The translations under genes and the position numbers were made by a program. A stretch of DNA of 64,000 bases from NCBI GenBank assembly GCA_964617585.1, contig CAZTXS010000001.1, positions 1 to 64,000 on the forward strand, written 5' to 3'. The stretch comes from UMGS1601 sp964617585 (GTDB taxonomy: Bacteria > Bacillota > Clostridia > Oscillospirales > Ruminococcaceae). The notes under the pieces are model-generated. The model was not told the DNA's origin, made no database searches, and saw nothing but the letters and a program-made list of their open reading frames with translations. This document shows, piece by piece, positions 1 to 7,473 of the stretch (position 1 is its first letter; each line of letters starts with the position of its first letter).

Positions 1-28
1 AAGCAACTTGTTTTTCATTGGCTTCGGG

Positions 29-170
29 TTCAATAAGGGCTTACCCGTCATTCAATGTGGCAAGGGTCGGCATTGCCGACCGACCGTTCAGTAGGGGATT
101 GTATCCCGCTACCGAACGGGTAATGGAACCCGCCGCCTATAGAGGCGGGGGACATCTTGCCTTAGTTATA
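29..170 (-). repeat. PR140 dispersed repeat, full copy 1
   Basis: Near-complete copy of the window's dispersed palindromic repeat, read on the minus strand from TATAAC (170-165) to CTTATTGAA (near 29). It carries the three stem-loops: GCCTCTATAGGC-type, the long CCGTTCAGTAG-type stem and GTCGGCAATGCCGAC. One arm of the long stem has CGTTCGGTAG, which keeps a G-U pair in this reading direction. It lies downstream of the minus-strand glycosyltransferase gene and in the same direction. Confidence 0.95.
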
Positions 171-189
171 AACCAATATAAATTAAGCG

Positions 190-216
190 CAAAAAAATAG
201 ACCTCATAAAGAGGTA
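190..216 (-). terminator. Probable intrinsic terminator after the glycosyltransferase gene
   Basis: On the minus strand a short hairpin ACCTC-TTTAT-GAGGT is followed by a run of seven T (197-191). A second hairpin (GTAAAGTA/TACTTTAC, 214-238) lies just before it. It follows the minus-strand gene ending at 334. The 5-bp stem is short, so termination strength is uncertain. Confidence 0.55.
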
Positions 217-333
217 AAGTAATCATACCATACTTTACAAGGTTTTGTCAAGCTAATTTTACACTTTGTTTTTATATATTTTTTAAGCGCTATATGTTGT
301 GATAAAAAAATATATTATGCATATATACGGCGT

Positions 334-1293
334 CTATTTCTTTTCTTCGGTTTCTTCCAAGAGTTCCTCTATAATATATCTGGGACGTCTTTTTGTTTCT
401 AAAAAGACCTTGCCTATATATTCGCCTATGATTCCTATTGCTAAAAGCTGAAGTCCTCCTATTGCCCATATGGACGTAATAAGAGAAGCCCATCCGCTTA
501 CAGAATGACCGGTAAAATAGCTTATAAGAGAATATATAAGCATTATTCCGCTGACTATTACAAAGCATAAACCCAGCGAAGAAATCATTTTTATCGGCTT
601 TATGCTGAAGGAAGTGATTCCGTCAAGCGCAAATGAAATCATTTTTTTGAAAGGATATTTGCTTTCTCCCGCAAAGCGTTCACGGCGTTCATAATAAACC
701 TTAGCGGATTTATAGCCTACCAGCGGAACTATTCCCCTTAAAAACAGGTTCACTTCGCTGAATTCAAACAAGCCCTCCAGAGCCTTGCTGCCCAAAAGTC
801 GGTAATCGGCATGGTTTGAAACTATTTCAGCGCCCATTAAGCTCATTAATTTATAGAAAGCTTTTGCAGTCTTTCTTTTTATAAAGCTGTCTTTTTTTCT
901 TGAGCTTCTCACTCCGTAAACAATCTCGTTGCCTTCTTCGTATTTTCTTACAAACTCATCTATAACGTTTATATCATCCTGCAGGTCAGCGTCCATGGAT
1001 ATAACTGCGTCGCATTTTCCTCTGGCGCAGTCAAGCCCCGACAAAAGAGCGTTTTGATGACCCCGGTTGCGTGACAGCTTGCAGCCGGAAAACATTTTAT
1101 TATTACGGTGTGTATCAGAGATAAGCTTCCATGTTGAGTCTGTCGAACCGTCGTCGACAAAGAGGACGCGGCTTGTGTCCGTAATTATTTTTTCATCCAT
1201 AAGCTTTGTCAGCTTATCTTTTAATCTGGATGCTGTTTCTAATAGAACAGCTTCTTCATTGTAGCATGGAATCACAATATATAATTCAGTCAT
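334..1293 (-). CDS. Family 2 glycosyltransferase, polyprenyl-phosphate type (GtrB/DPM1-like)
   Basis: A 319-residue membrane-anchored GT-A glycosyltransferase. The N-terminal domain shows VIPCYNEE near residue 8, the VDDGSTDST nucleotide-binding motif near 46 and the metal-binding MDADLQDD motif near 100. Two hydrophobic segments at about 228-255 and 262-290, then a basic tail, match the GtrB/YfdH and YkoT group, which transfers a sugar from a nucleotide donor to undecaprenyl phosphate at the inner membrane face. The family is established; the sugar and final glycan cannot be told. No flippase or GtrA-like partner is visible beside it. Start ATG at 1293 has GGAGAT upstream. It is followed by a hairpin terminator and a PR140 copy. 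Confidence 0.88.
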   Translation of the reverse strand: MTELYIVIPCYNEEAVLLETASRLKDKLTKLMDEKIITDTSRVLFVDDGSTDSTWKLISDTHRNNKMFSGCKLSRNRGHQNALLSGLDCARGKCDAVISMDADLQDDINVIDEFVRKYEEGNEIVYGVRSSRKKDSFIKRKTAKAFYKLMSLMGAEIVSNHADYRLLGSKALEGLFEFSEVNLFLRGIVPLVGYKSAKVYYERRERFAGESKYPFKKMISFALDGITSFSIKPIKMISSLGLCFVIVSGIMLIYSLISYFTGHSVSGWASLITSIWAIGGLQLLAIGIIGEYIGKVFLETKRRPRYIIEELLEETEEKK

Positions 1294-1370
1294 TATTTTA
1301 TCTCCGCAGCGGCGTTTTTAAAGGGCTTACCCTGTTATTTATATATTAAGCTTGCCCGAATAAAACTCAA

Positions 1371-1628
1371 TTAATCAATGATTTTTCTTAATTCGTCTAT
1401 GCAGTCTAAACAGACGGCTTTGTTTTTATACAGCTTTTGATTTTTTCCGGTTAAAATTTTATTGCAGAATATGCACTGATTATCATATTTGTCTAATATA
1501 ATACAATGATCATAAGTATAAACTTCAATATTGTCCCCGGGTGATATGTTTAAGTATTTTCTTATAGCAACAGGAACAGTTACTCTTCCCACCGTATCGC
1601 AATTTCTTACCGCACTTATATATTTCAT
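1371..1628 (-). CDS. AbrB/SpoVT-type transition-state regulator with zinc-ribbon-like tail
   Basis: An 85-residue protein. Residues 1-48 form a SpoVT-AbrB DNA-binding fold, with VGRVTVPVAIRKYLNI as the characteristic strand-helix and GDNIEVYTYDHCIIL closing it. Such domains form swapped dimers and act as growth-phase repressors or activators in Firmicutes. The C-terminal half has CIFC near 53 and CLDC near 73, a paired CxxC arrangement that probably binds zinc and replaces the AbrB multimerisation region. It sits alone between the glycosyltransferase gene and a PR140 copy, on the same strand as both neighbours. Targets cannot be inferred. Confidence 0.85.
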   Translation of the reverse strand: MKYISAVRNCDTVGRVTVPVAIRKYLNISPGDNIEVYTYDHCIILDKYDNQCIFCNKILTGKNQKLYKNKAVCLDCIDELRKIID

Positions 1629-1659
1629 TTTTTCATCCGTTCTTTATTTATTAGTAATT

Positions 1660-1806
1660 TTCAATATGGGCCTGCCCGTCATTCAACGTGGCAAAGGTCG
1701 GCATTGCCGACCGACCGTTCAGTAGTGGATTGTATCCCGCTACTGAACGGGTAATGAAACCCGCCGCCTATAGAGGCGGGGGGGGGGACATCTTGCCCCA
1801 GTTATA
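1660..1806 (-). repeat. PR140 dispersed repeat, full copy 2
   Basis: Full copy read on the minus strand from 1806 to 1660, starting 20 bases after the proS stop. The homopolymer beside the first stem is a run of ten G on the plus strand (1778-1787), the longest of any copy here; most copies have four to six. Confidence 0.95.
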
Positions 1807-1826
1807 TTTAATCCTCACAATTTAGT

Positions 1827-3278
1827 TTAATATGCTTTTCCCCAAAGCACCATGGCTTTTGCAGGCTTGCCGCAGCATACGCATTTATTATCGATTTCTT
1901 CCTGCTCAAAAGGAATACATCTTGAACCTGCTCCGGTTTTTTCTTTGACCTTGTCCTCGCAGGCTTCGTTGCCGCACCACATGGCTTTTATAAATCCGTC
2001 GCCTTTTTCTTCAAGAGCCTTTGAAATATCTTCTATGCTCCTGCAGCAGTAGGTTTTATTCTCACGGTTTTGCAGAGCTTTTTGATACAATCCGTCATGA
2101 ACCTCTTTAAGCTTTTGGTTTACCATGATTTCCAAATCGCTGAGGGGTACGAAGGTTTTTTCACGGTTGTGTCTGGTAACTAAAACGCACTGATTTTTCT
2201 CAATATCCTTAGGTCCTATTTCAATTCTGACCGGAACGCCTTTCATTTCGTACTCTGAGAACTTCCAGCCCGGTGAATTATCGCTGTCGTCAAGCTTCAC
2301 CCTTATGCCTGAAGTCCTGAGCTTGTCGTAAAGCTCGTTTGCTTTTTCCAAAACGCCCTCTTTATGCTGAGCCACAGGGATTATGACCGCCTGAACAGGA
2401 GCGACAGCAGGAGGAAGAACAAGTCCGTTATCATCGCCGTGAGTCATTATAATAGCTCCGATAAGACGTGTTGTAACTCCCCATGAGGTTTGGTGAGGGT
2501 TGATTTTTTTATTTTCCTTGTCGGTATATTCAATCCCGAAAGCTTTTGCAAAGCCGTCTCCGAAATAATGAGATGTTCCTGCCTGAAGAGCCTTTCCGTC
2601 ATGCATGAGAGCTTCTATAGCGTAGGTGGAAACAGCTCCGGCGAACTTGTCGCTTTCTGTTTTCTTTCCTTTCACAACCGGCATAGCGAGCGATTCCTCG
2701 CAGAATTTCGCATAGCAGTTAAGCATCCGCTTGGTTTCCTCTACAGCTTCTTCGGCGGTTGCGTGAATGGTGTGTCCCTCCTGCCATAAGAACTCTCTCG
2801 AGCGCAGGAACGGTCTTGTGGTCTTTTCCCATCTGACAACAGATACCCACTGATTATAAAGCTTCGGCAGATCTCTGTATGAATGAATTATATTTGCATA
2901 ATGCTCACAGAAAAGCGTTTCAGAGGTAGGACGCACACACAAACGTTCCTCAAGCTTTTCGCTTCCTCCGTGAGTGACCCATGCCACTTCGGGAGCAAAG
3001 CCTTCTACATGATCTTTTTCCTTATTCAGCAGACTTTCGGGGATAAACATAGGCATACACACGTTTTCGTGACCGAGCTCTTTAAACATTCCGTCTAAGA
3101 TTTTCTGTATATTCTCCCAGATAGCGTATCCGTAAGGCCTTATTACCATACAGCCCTTAACGCTCGTATATTCAATAAGCTCCGCTTTTTTTACAATGTC
3201 GGTATACCACTTTGCAAAATCTACATCCATAGATGTGATTTGCTCAACCATTTTACTGCTACCGCTACTTTTACCCAT
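1827..3278 (-). CDS. proS: Prolyl-tRNA synthetase, archaeal/eukaryal (ProS type 3) form
   Basis: 483 residues, class II aminoacyl-tRNA synthetase that charges tRNA-Pro. The length, the lack of the bacterial editing insertion, the motif 2 region (RWEKTTRPFLRSREFLWQEG, near 150) and a Cys-rich C-terminal zinc domain (CGNEACEDK near 440, CVCCGKPAK near 468, ending GKAY) mark the archaeal/eukaryal type, which is found in a subset of Firmicutes. The start ATG at 3278 is preceded by AAGGAG that lies inside the last codons of the gene upstream, so the two are probably translated from one message. No T-box motif was seen upstream. Confidence 0.96.
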   Translation of the reverse strand: MGKSSGSSKMVEQITSMDVDFAKWYTDIVKKAELIEYTSVKGCMVIRPYGYAIWENIQKILDGMFKELGHENVCMPMFIPESLLNKEKDHVEGFAPEVAWVTHGGSEKLEERLCVRPTSETLFCEHYANIIHSYRDLPKLYNQWVSVVRWEKTTRPFLRSREFLWQEGHTIHATAEEAVEETKRMLNCYAKFCEESLAMPVVKGKKTESDKFAGAVSTYAIEALMHDGKALQAGTSHYFGDGFAKAFGIEYTDKENKKINPHQTSWGVTTRLIGAIIMTHGDDNGLVLPPAVAPVQAVIIPVAQHKEGVLEKANELYDKLRTSGIRVKLDDSDNSPGWKFSEYEMKGVPVRIEIGPKDIEKNQCVLVTRHNREKTFVPLSDLEIMVNQKLKEVHDGLYQKALQNRENKTYCCRSIEDISKALEEKGDGFIKAMWCGNEACEDKVKEKTGAGSRCIPFEQEEIDNKCVCCGKPAKAMVLWGKAY

Positions 3279-3286
3279 TTATAGTT

Positions 3287-3601
3287 TTACTCCTTCTGTT
3301 TGTCGTTTTTACTTTCTGACTTATTGTGATTTTTTCTTTTGAATCCGTAAATGTCCTCGTTATATATTTTATAATTCGGATCGAAATCTTCAAGCTTTTC
3401 GCCGGCGCCGTAAGGGTCTTTCACTTTGTAATCCTTAGGCTCAATATTTTCTCCTTTTTCAAGGCGGGAGGGAAAATGTCTTTTTTTATCAATAAGCGCC
3501 GCAAGCTTAGGGGTAACTATCGCAATTATAAAAACTGCGAATAAAATCGCAATTACCCATCCGGCGTATTTTAAAAGCATTATTATCAGTTCTTTATCCA
3601 T
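3287..3601 (-). CDS. Small single-pass membrane protein, unknown function
   Basis: 104 residues with one strong hydrophobic segment at about 9-32 (YAGWVIAILFAVFIIAIV) and a charged, lysine-rich cytoplasmic tail. I do not recognise a family. It lies 8 bases ahead of proS and supplies proS's ribosome binding site, so the pair is probably one operon driven by the promoter at 3763-3791. Its own start is awkward: the AAGGAG is about 24 bases upstream of the ATG, with a GCTT-TTTT-AAGC mini-hairpin between, and an in-frame TGA lies two codons before the ATG. Confidence 0.75.
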   Translation of the reverse strand: MDKELIIMLLKYAGWVIAILFAVFIIAIVTPKLAALIDKKRHFPSRLEKGENIEPKDYKVKDPYGAGEKLEDFDPNYKIYNEDIYGFKRKNHNKSESKNDKQKE

Positions 3602-3635
3602 TTTTCAGTATGCTTAAAAAAGCTGTTCTCCTTTT

Positions 3636-3683
3636 TATAACTTAGGCAAGATGTCCCCTGCCTCTATAGGCGGCGGATTCCGT
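3636..3683 (+). repeat. PR140 left-end fragment (degenerate)
   Basis: Only the TATAACTTAGGCAAGATGTC end and the first stem-loop (GCCTCTATAGGCGGCGG) remain, then similarity stops. It is in plus orientation, opposite to the surrounding minus-strand genes, unlike most intact copies. It overlaps the upstream region of the small membrane protein gene. Confidence 0.85.
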
Positions 3684-3762
3684 TTATATTTTCGGCGGGG
3701 GAAATTAATCCTCCGAACAAATCTTAAGGTTGCCGCCCCCAAGTCGTTGCTGAATCATTTTA

Positions 3763-3791
3763 ATTATAACAATTATGCCGTTTTTTTGCAA
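3763..3791 (-). promoter_or_regulatory. Sigma-A type promoter for the small membrane protein-proS operon
   Basis: On the minus strand, TTGCAA (3791-3786) and TATAAT (3768-3763) are separated by 17 bases. It lies between two degenerate PR140 pieces. The transcript would start near 3756 and have a leader of roughly 155 bases that includes GC-rich inverted segments (3683-3735). Confidence 0.75.
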
Positions 3792-3807
3792 GTGAAAGCG
3801 CTGATTT

Positions 3808-3864
3808 TATAACTAAGGCAAGATGTCCCTTGCCGCATTGAATGACGGGCAAGCCCTTATTGAA
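3808..3864 (+). repeat. PR140 internal-deletion copy (57 bp)
   Basis: Both ends are present (TATAACTAAGGCAAGATGTCCC joined to TTGCCGCATTG...CCCTTATTGAA) but the whole centre with the three stem-loops is gone. The junction falls in a CCC shared by both flanks of the lost segment, which suggests a microhomology or hairpin-mediated deletion. Confidence 0.9.
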
Positions 3865-3895
3865 AAAGCCCGTTTAGGTTTTGTTCTAAACGGGG
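3863..3895 (-). terminator. Intrinsic terminator after the 3904-4578 gene
   Basis: On the minus strand a perfect 9-bp stem CCCGTTTAG/CTAAACGGG with an 8-base loop is followed by CTTTTTCA. It ends the minus-strand transcript of the gene that stops at 3904. Confidence 0.85.
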
Positions 3896-3903
3896 AAAAG
3901 CCA

Positions 3904-4578
3904 TTAAGATTCCGATTCTGAAGAACTTGCTTCTGCTTTTTGAACATTGAATATAAACGGGATTGATTCGCTTTTTTTCATAGTCGTTATAATTTCAAAA
4001 GTATATTCGTCTGTCGTCCAAACGATATAGCATTTGTCATTTATCTGATACGCTGTATAATCCTGACCGTCGCCCCGTGAAAATTTTGAAATTACTATAT
4101 CGCTGTCCGAAACGTCATATTCAGGCTCATATCCTTTAATGGTTGATTGAGTGAACACTATTTCGTTGTTATCATTTTTATATGTCAGAACAGTTCTGGT
4201 ATTTGAAACGCTCTGCTCTGAAAGCTCATAGCCGTCTGAAAGATTGCCGAGAATATATTGCTCCTTTATTATTTCCGGAGCATTTGCAGCGGCTTCTGAT
4301 GATACGGAAGAACTGTTTGCGGAAGATGTGCTATCGCTGTTTCCTTTATTGAAAAAAAGATTTCTCGCTAAAACAATCAGGCAAAGAACAATTATGACAG
4401 AAGAAATAACATATAATATGATTTTTGAAGCTTTATTCATCCGATTTTGTTCTTTTTCATCATGATCGTCGTCAATTATTTCAACCGGGATTTCCTCAGA
4501 AATTTCGGCGCTTAAATCCTTTTCGGGCAGACTTTGCTCAAGGTTATCGCTGTTGTATTCATTTTTTTCTGATGACAT
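3904..4578 (-). CDS. Membrane-anchored protein of unknown function with acidic N-terminus
   Basis: 224 residues. An acidic cytoplasmic N-terminus (1-48) precedes one transmembrane helix at about 52-73 (IILYVISSVIIVLCLIVLA), then a Ser-rich linker and an extracytoplasmic domain of about 110 residues ending in a Ser/Glu tail. The outer domain (near 105-210, with YILGNLSDGYEL and YQINDKCYIVWTTDEY) resembles the small DUF4367-type beta domains often attached to such anchors, but I cannot assign a function. It is monocistronic: it has its own promoter at 4701-4729 and terminator at 3863-3895. Confidence 0.78.
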   Translation of the reverse strand: MSSEKNEYNSDNLEQSLPEKDLSAEISEEIPVEIIDDDHDEKEQNRMNKASKIILYVISSVIIVLCLIVLARNLFFNKGNSDSTSSANSSSVSSEAAANAPEIIKEQYILGNLSDGYELSEQSVSNTRTVLTYKNDNNEIVFTQSTIKGYEPEYDVSDSDIVISKFSRGDGQDYTAYQINDKCYIVWTTDEYTFEIITTMKKSESIPFIFNVQKAEASSSESES

Positions 4579-4700
4579 ATTATATCATACCTTTCTTTTT
4601 CCGCCGTTGGTTTTCTGATTGATTTAAAGCTTGATAACACGGCGGTCTTTAATTTAATTCGGAATAAATCCCCGGTTTCTTTTTTGTTTTCCGATATTTA

Positions 4701-4729
4701 AGTATAGCATTAAATTTGCATTATATCAA
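4701..4729 (-). promoter_or_regulatory. Sigma-A type promoter for the 3904-4578 gene
   Basis: On the minus strand TTGATA (4729-4724) and TATACT (4706-4701) are spaced by 17 bases, with the transcript start expected near 4694, about 115 bases before the ATG at 4578. Confidence 0.75.
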
Positions 4730-4745
4730 GTCTTTTGGACAAATG

Positions 4746-4776
4746 AAAACAGCCGCTCTTTAAAAAAGAACAGCTG
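4746..4776 (-). terminator. Intrinsic terminator after htrA
   Basis: On the minus strand AGCTGTTCTTT pairs with AAAGAGCGGCT (11 bp, with G-U pairs), followed by GTTTTCATTTG. It lies 55 bases past the stop of the HtrA gene. Confidence 0.75.
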
Positions 4777-4831
4777 CTTTCAAGGAAGTAATGAAATATG
4801 AAAAAATATATAAACTCGTAAGCGTGATTAA

Positions 4832-6355
4832 TTAAGAAGCTTCACTCTCTGACTGATTGCTTCTGAAAGAGCCGAATGAGTCGTCAAAGTCTTGGAAGCC
4901 GCCGTACGTATCATATTCGTTTTGATAGGATTCGGTTGTGCTTTGACTTTCACTGCTCGTAGACGCCGAGGTATCCTCGTCAAGGGTTGCCTCAACGTTT
5001 TTCTTGCTGCCGTTTCTGTAAAGTGTGATAGTAATTGTATCACCGGCTTTAAACTCGGATTTTATGCTGTTGAACTCTGAAATAGAGGTAATTGTCGTAT
5101 CATTGATTCCTATAACTACGTCGCCGACCTGGATTCCGGCTTTATCGGCAGCCGAACCCTCTTCAACGCTTCTTACAATAAATCCCTGCGGAACGCCGTA
5201 ATACTGAGAGTAAAGAGCTGTGATAGTTTCACCGCTGAGTCCGAGAACAGGACGTCCCTTTACATATCCGTATTTCATAAGATCGTTTATTATAGGAGTT
5301 GCATCGTCAATAGGAATCGCAAAGCCTAAGCCTTCTCCGTAGGTTGAATTTACCTTTGCAGAAGTGATACCGATAACCTGACCGTATGCGTTCACCAAGG
5401 CTCCTCCCGAGTTACCGCTGTTTATAGAAGCGTCGGTCTGAATAAGATTCATTTCCTGATCCTCTATTGTAAGGGTTCTGTCAGTAGCGGAGATTATTCC
5501 TGCCGTTACAGAGCCTGCAAGTTCAAATCCTAAAGGATTGCCTATTGCGATTGCAACCTCTCCGACCTGAATCTCGGAAGATTTACCGAACTCCGCCGGA
5601 GTTAATCCGTCCTTGTCTATTTTGATTACGGCAAGGTCTGTCTGAGAATCAATGCCGATAAGCTCTGCTTCAAGAGTGGTTTTATCCTCATCGGTAAATA
5701 CAACCGATAAAGTGCTTGCTCCGCTTACAACGTGAGCGTTTGTTATAATGTATCCGTCCTCGCTCATTATAACGCCTGTACCCGTTGCTGTTTCAGTTGA
5801 GCTTGAAGCTGAAATTCCGACAACGGAGCCTGAAACCTTTTCAACTATCTCAGGAATTGAAAGTGCGTCCGACGGAGTAGCAAGCTGAGTAATTGTAGGA
5901 AGGTTTGACGTATCTCTGTTCGAGGCTTCGGAAGTTTTATTCTCCGACTGATTTGAATTTTTATCCTCTCTGTCCGACTTTGATGAGTAAACGTCTATTC
6001 CATTACCTGATATCATTACATAGCCTACGACCGAGGTGATACCGATTGCAAGAACACATATTACGGCAACTAACCCGGTAAGAAGCTTTTTGCCTTTCTT
6101 CTTGCTCTTTTCCGGATGATATGAAACCTCGTTTACATTTGCATAGCTTTGCTGACCATTGTAGGAATATTCCTGAGCGTAGCTGTTCGGAGTATATTCC
6201 TCACTAGTCGGATTAACTGTATCCGCCGTTTCGGTCTGCTGAGGATTTACTTCGTTTACGACCTTCGGCTGTATTGCGTCCTGAGTTGATTCAACCGAGC
6301 CGACGCTTGTCATATCATCTGTATTTTCAATGCCGATGTTTTTATTTTCATCCAT
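4832..6355 (-). CDS. htrA: HtrA/DegP-like membrane-anchored serine protease with one PDZ domain
   Basis: 507 residues. A disordered cytoplasmic N-terminus (1-85) is followed by a transmembrane helix at about 90-115 and a Ser/Asn-rich linker. The trypsin-like domain spans about 170-365 with all three catalytic residues: His in TNAHVV, Asp in TDLAVIKID and Ser in GNSGGAL. One PDZ domain (about 370-465, GSAADKAGIQVGDVVIGI) and an acidic Ser-rich tail follow. Such proteases degrade or fold misfolded exported proteins outside the membrane. Start ATG at 6355 has AAGGAGG. It has its own terminator (4746-4776), so it is probably monocistronic. Confidence 0.96.
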   Translation of the reverse strand: MDENKNIGIENTDDMTSVGSVESTQDAIQPKVVNEVNPQQTETADTVNPTSEEYTPNSYAQEYSYNGQQSYANVNEVSYHPEKSKKKGKKLLTGLVAVICVLAIGITSVVGYVMISGNGIDVYSSKSDREDKNSNQSENKTSEASNRDTSNLPTITQLATPSDALSIPEIVEKVSGSVVGISASSSTETATGTGVIMSEDGYIITNAHVVSGASTLSVVFTDEDKTTLEAELIGIDSQTDLAVIKIDKDGLTPAEFGKSSEIQVGEVAIAIGNPLGFELAGSVTAGIISATDRTLTIEDQEMNLIQTDASINSGNSGGALVNAYGQVIGITSAKVNSTYGEGLGFAIPIDDATPIINDLMKYGYVKGRPVLGLSGETITALYSQYYGVPQGFIVRSVEEGSAADKAGIQVGDVVIGINDTTITSISEFNSIKSEFKAGDTITITLYRNGSKKNVEATLDEDTSASTSSESQSTTESYQNEYDTYGGFQDFDDSFGSFRSNQSESEAS

Positions 6356-6497
6356 ATAAATTCGGCCTCCTTGTATAATTAATTTGTGTTTTTTGTTTTG
6401 TTACAATTCTTATTATAAGGCTGTTTGTGATAAACATATGATAAAATTTAGAATTTTTATTACATATCTAATTATTTTTTATCCTTGTTTTTAATAC

Positions 6498-6526
6498 TTG
6501 AAACTTATATTTTTTTGGGTTATACT
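6498..6526 (+). promoter_or_regulatory. Sigma-A type promoter for the radical SAM gene
   Basis: TTGAAA (6498-6503) and TATACT (6521-6526) are separated by 17 bases. A mini PR140 copy starts right after the -10 element, so it would form the extreme 5' end of the message. Confidence 0.65.
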
Positions 6527-6529
6527 ATA

Positions 6530-6556
6530 TCAATAAGGGGCTTGCCCGTCATTATA
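6530..6556 (-). repeat. PR140 mini copy (27 bp)
   Basis: Read on the minus strand: TATAATGACGGGCAAG followed by CCCCTTATTGA. Only the terminal GGGC/GCCC hairpin end of PR140 is kept, joined to TATAA. It lies between divergent genes (htrA and the radical SAM gene), overlapping the presumed transcription start of the latter. Confidence 0.85.
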
Positions 6557-6636
6557 ACACGGTTTATGTTATTATTCTGAGTGCTGTTGCCGTAAGCCGT
6601 TGATTAAAAATAAAAATTATTAAAGGGCTGATAAAA

Positions 6637-7239
6637 ATGATGACGATAACCTATGTTCTGGATAATAAGCTTTATTTGAATATAACTAATAAATGCCCGT
6701 GCGCCTGTGAGTTCTGCATAAGGAGAAACGGTGAAGGCGCATATGGTTCGGATAGTCTTTGGCTTGAACATCAGCCGACCGCCGATGAAGTTATCGCTGC
6801 GCTTAAAAAAGAAAATCTCGATAGCTTTGATGAAATTATATTCTGCGGCTTCGGCGAACCGACGTGTGAGCTTGGTATTTTGATTAAGTCGGCGAAATAT
6901 ATAAGAAGCGTAACTAAAACCCCGATAAGAATAAATACCAACGGGCTTTCCGATCTTATAAATGAGTTTGCTACCTGCAAGCTTATGATGGGACTTTTTG
7001 ATACGGTATCGATAAGTTTAAATGCGTCATGCAAAAAGGAATATAATAAGGTTACGCAGCCGAAGTGGAAGGATAAGGCTTTTGATTCAATGATTAATTT
7101 TGCAATAGAAGCGAAAGAAATATTCCCGAGGGTTATTTTGTCGGTTGTCGACGTTATCTCTGAAGAAGAGATTGAAAAATGCAGAGTGCTATGCGATAAG
7201 CTGGGCATAGAGCTGAGAGTAAGGGAGTATTCGGCATAA
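6637..7239 (+). CDS. Radical SAM protein of the TatD-linked family
   Basis: 200 residues. The radical SAM cluster motif CxxxCxxC is seen as CPCACEFC near residues 20-27. FCGFGEPT (SAM-binding GGE-like motif) lies near 69 and IRINTNG near 97. The short length and the ITNKCPCACEFCIRRNG start match the TatD-associated radical SAM family (TIGR04038 as I recall it), usually encoded beside or fused with the TatD nuclease gene; no tatD is visible here. ATG at 6637 has AAAGGG about 9 bases upstream. It is convergent with the GH74-like gene. The substrate is unknown. Confidence 0.85.
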   Translation: MMTITYVLDNKLYLNITNKCPCACEFCIRRNGEGAYGSDSLWLEHQPTADEVIAALKKENLDSFDEIIFCGFGEPTCELGILIKSAKYIRSVTKTPIRINTNGLSDLINEFATCKLMMGLFDTVSISLNASCKKEYNKVTQPKWKDKAFDSMINFAIEAKEIFPRVILSVVDVISEEEIEKCRVLCDKLGIELRVREYSA

Positions 7240-7249
7240 TAATTTTGAT

Positions 7250-7394
7250 TTCAATAAGGGCTTGTCCGTCATTCAACGTTGCAAGGGTCGGCATTGCCGA
7301 CCGACCGTTCAGTAGGGGATTGTATCCTGCTACTGAACGGGTAATGGAACCCGCCGCCTATAGAGGCGGGGGGGGACATTTTGCCTTAGTTATA
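7250..7394 (-). repeat. PR140 dispersed repeat, full copy 3
   Basis: Full copy read on the minus strand, between convergent genes. It is codirectional with and downstream of the GH74-like gene and its terminator. The homopolymer next to the first stem is eight G (7368-7375 on plus). Confidence 0.95.
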
Positions 7395-7402
7395 TTTATA
7401 TT

Positions 7403-7438
7403 AAAAAGACAGGCGGAAAATGCTTCCGTCTGTCTTTG
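7403..7438 (-). terminator. Intrinsic terminator after the GH74-like gene (possibly bidirectional)
   Basis: A 14-bp stem AAAGACAGGCGGAA/TTCCGTCTGTCTTT with one G-T pair. The minus-strand side ends in CTTTTTAATATA, a better T-tract than the plus side (CTTTGATTTG). It sits between two convergent genes, so it may serve both. Confidence 0.8.
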
Positions 7439-7441
7439 ATT

Positions 7442-7469
7442 TGTAATGACGGGCAAGGCCCTTATTGAA
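7442..7469 (+). repeat. PR140 mini copy (28 bp)
   Basis: TGTAATGACGGGCAAGG then CCCTTATTGAA. It has the same end structure as the minis at 6530, 10953 and 58061, with one extra G in the hairpin. It abuts the stop codon of the convergent GH74-like gene. Confidence 0.85.
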
Positions 7470-7473
7470 CACA

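Noticed and set aside
18..200. Short open frames with almost the same peptide (VARVGIADRPFSRGLYPATE) at 18-200, 7245-7439 and 29102-29299, which look like a small protein family
   Set aside because: They are translations of PR140 copies. They have no ribosome binding site, run against the transcript direction of the neighbouring gene, and are broken by length changes in other copies.
3602..3800. Possible T-box riboswitch ahead of the proS operon
   Set aside because: The leader has GC-rich inverted segments, but I found neither the conserved T-box sequence nor a specifier hairpin or terminator/antiterminator pair.
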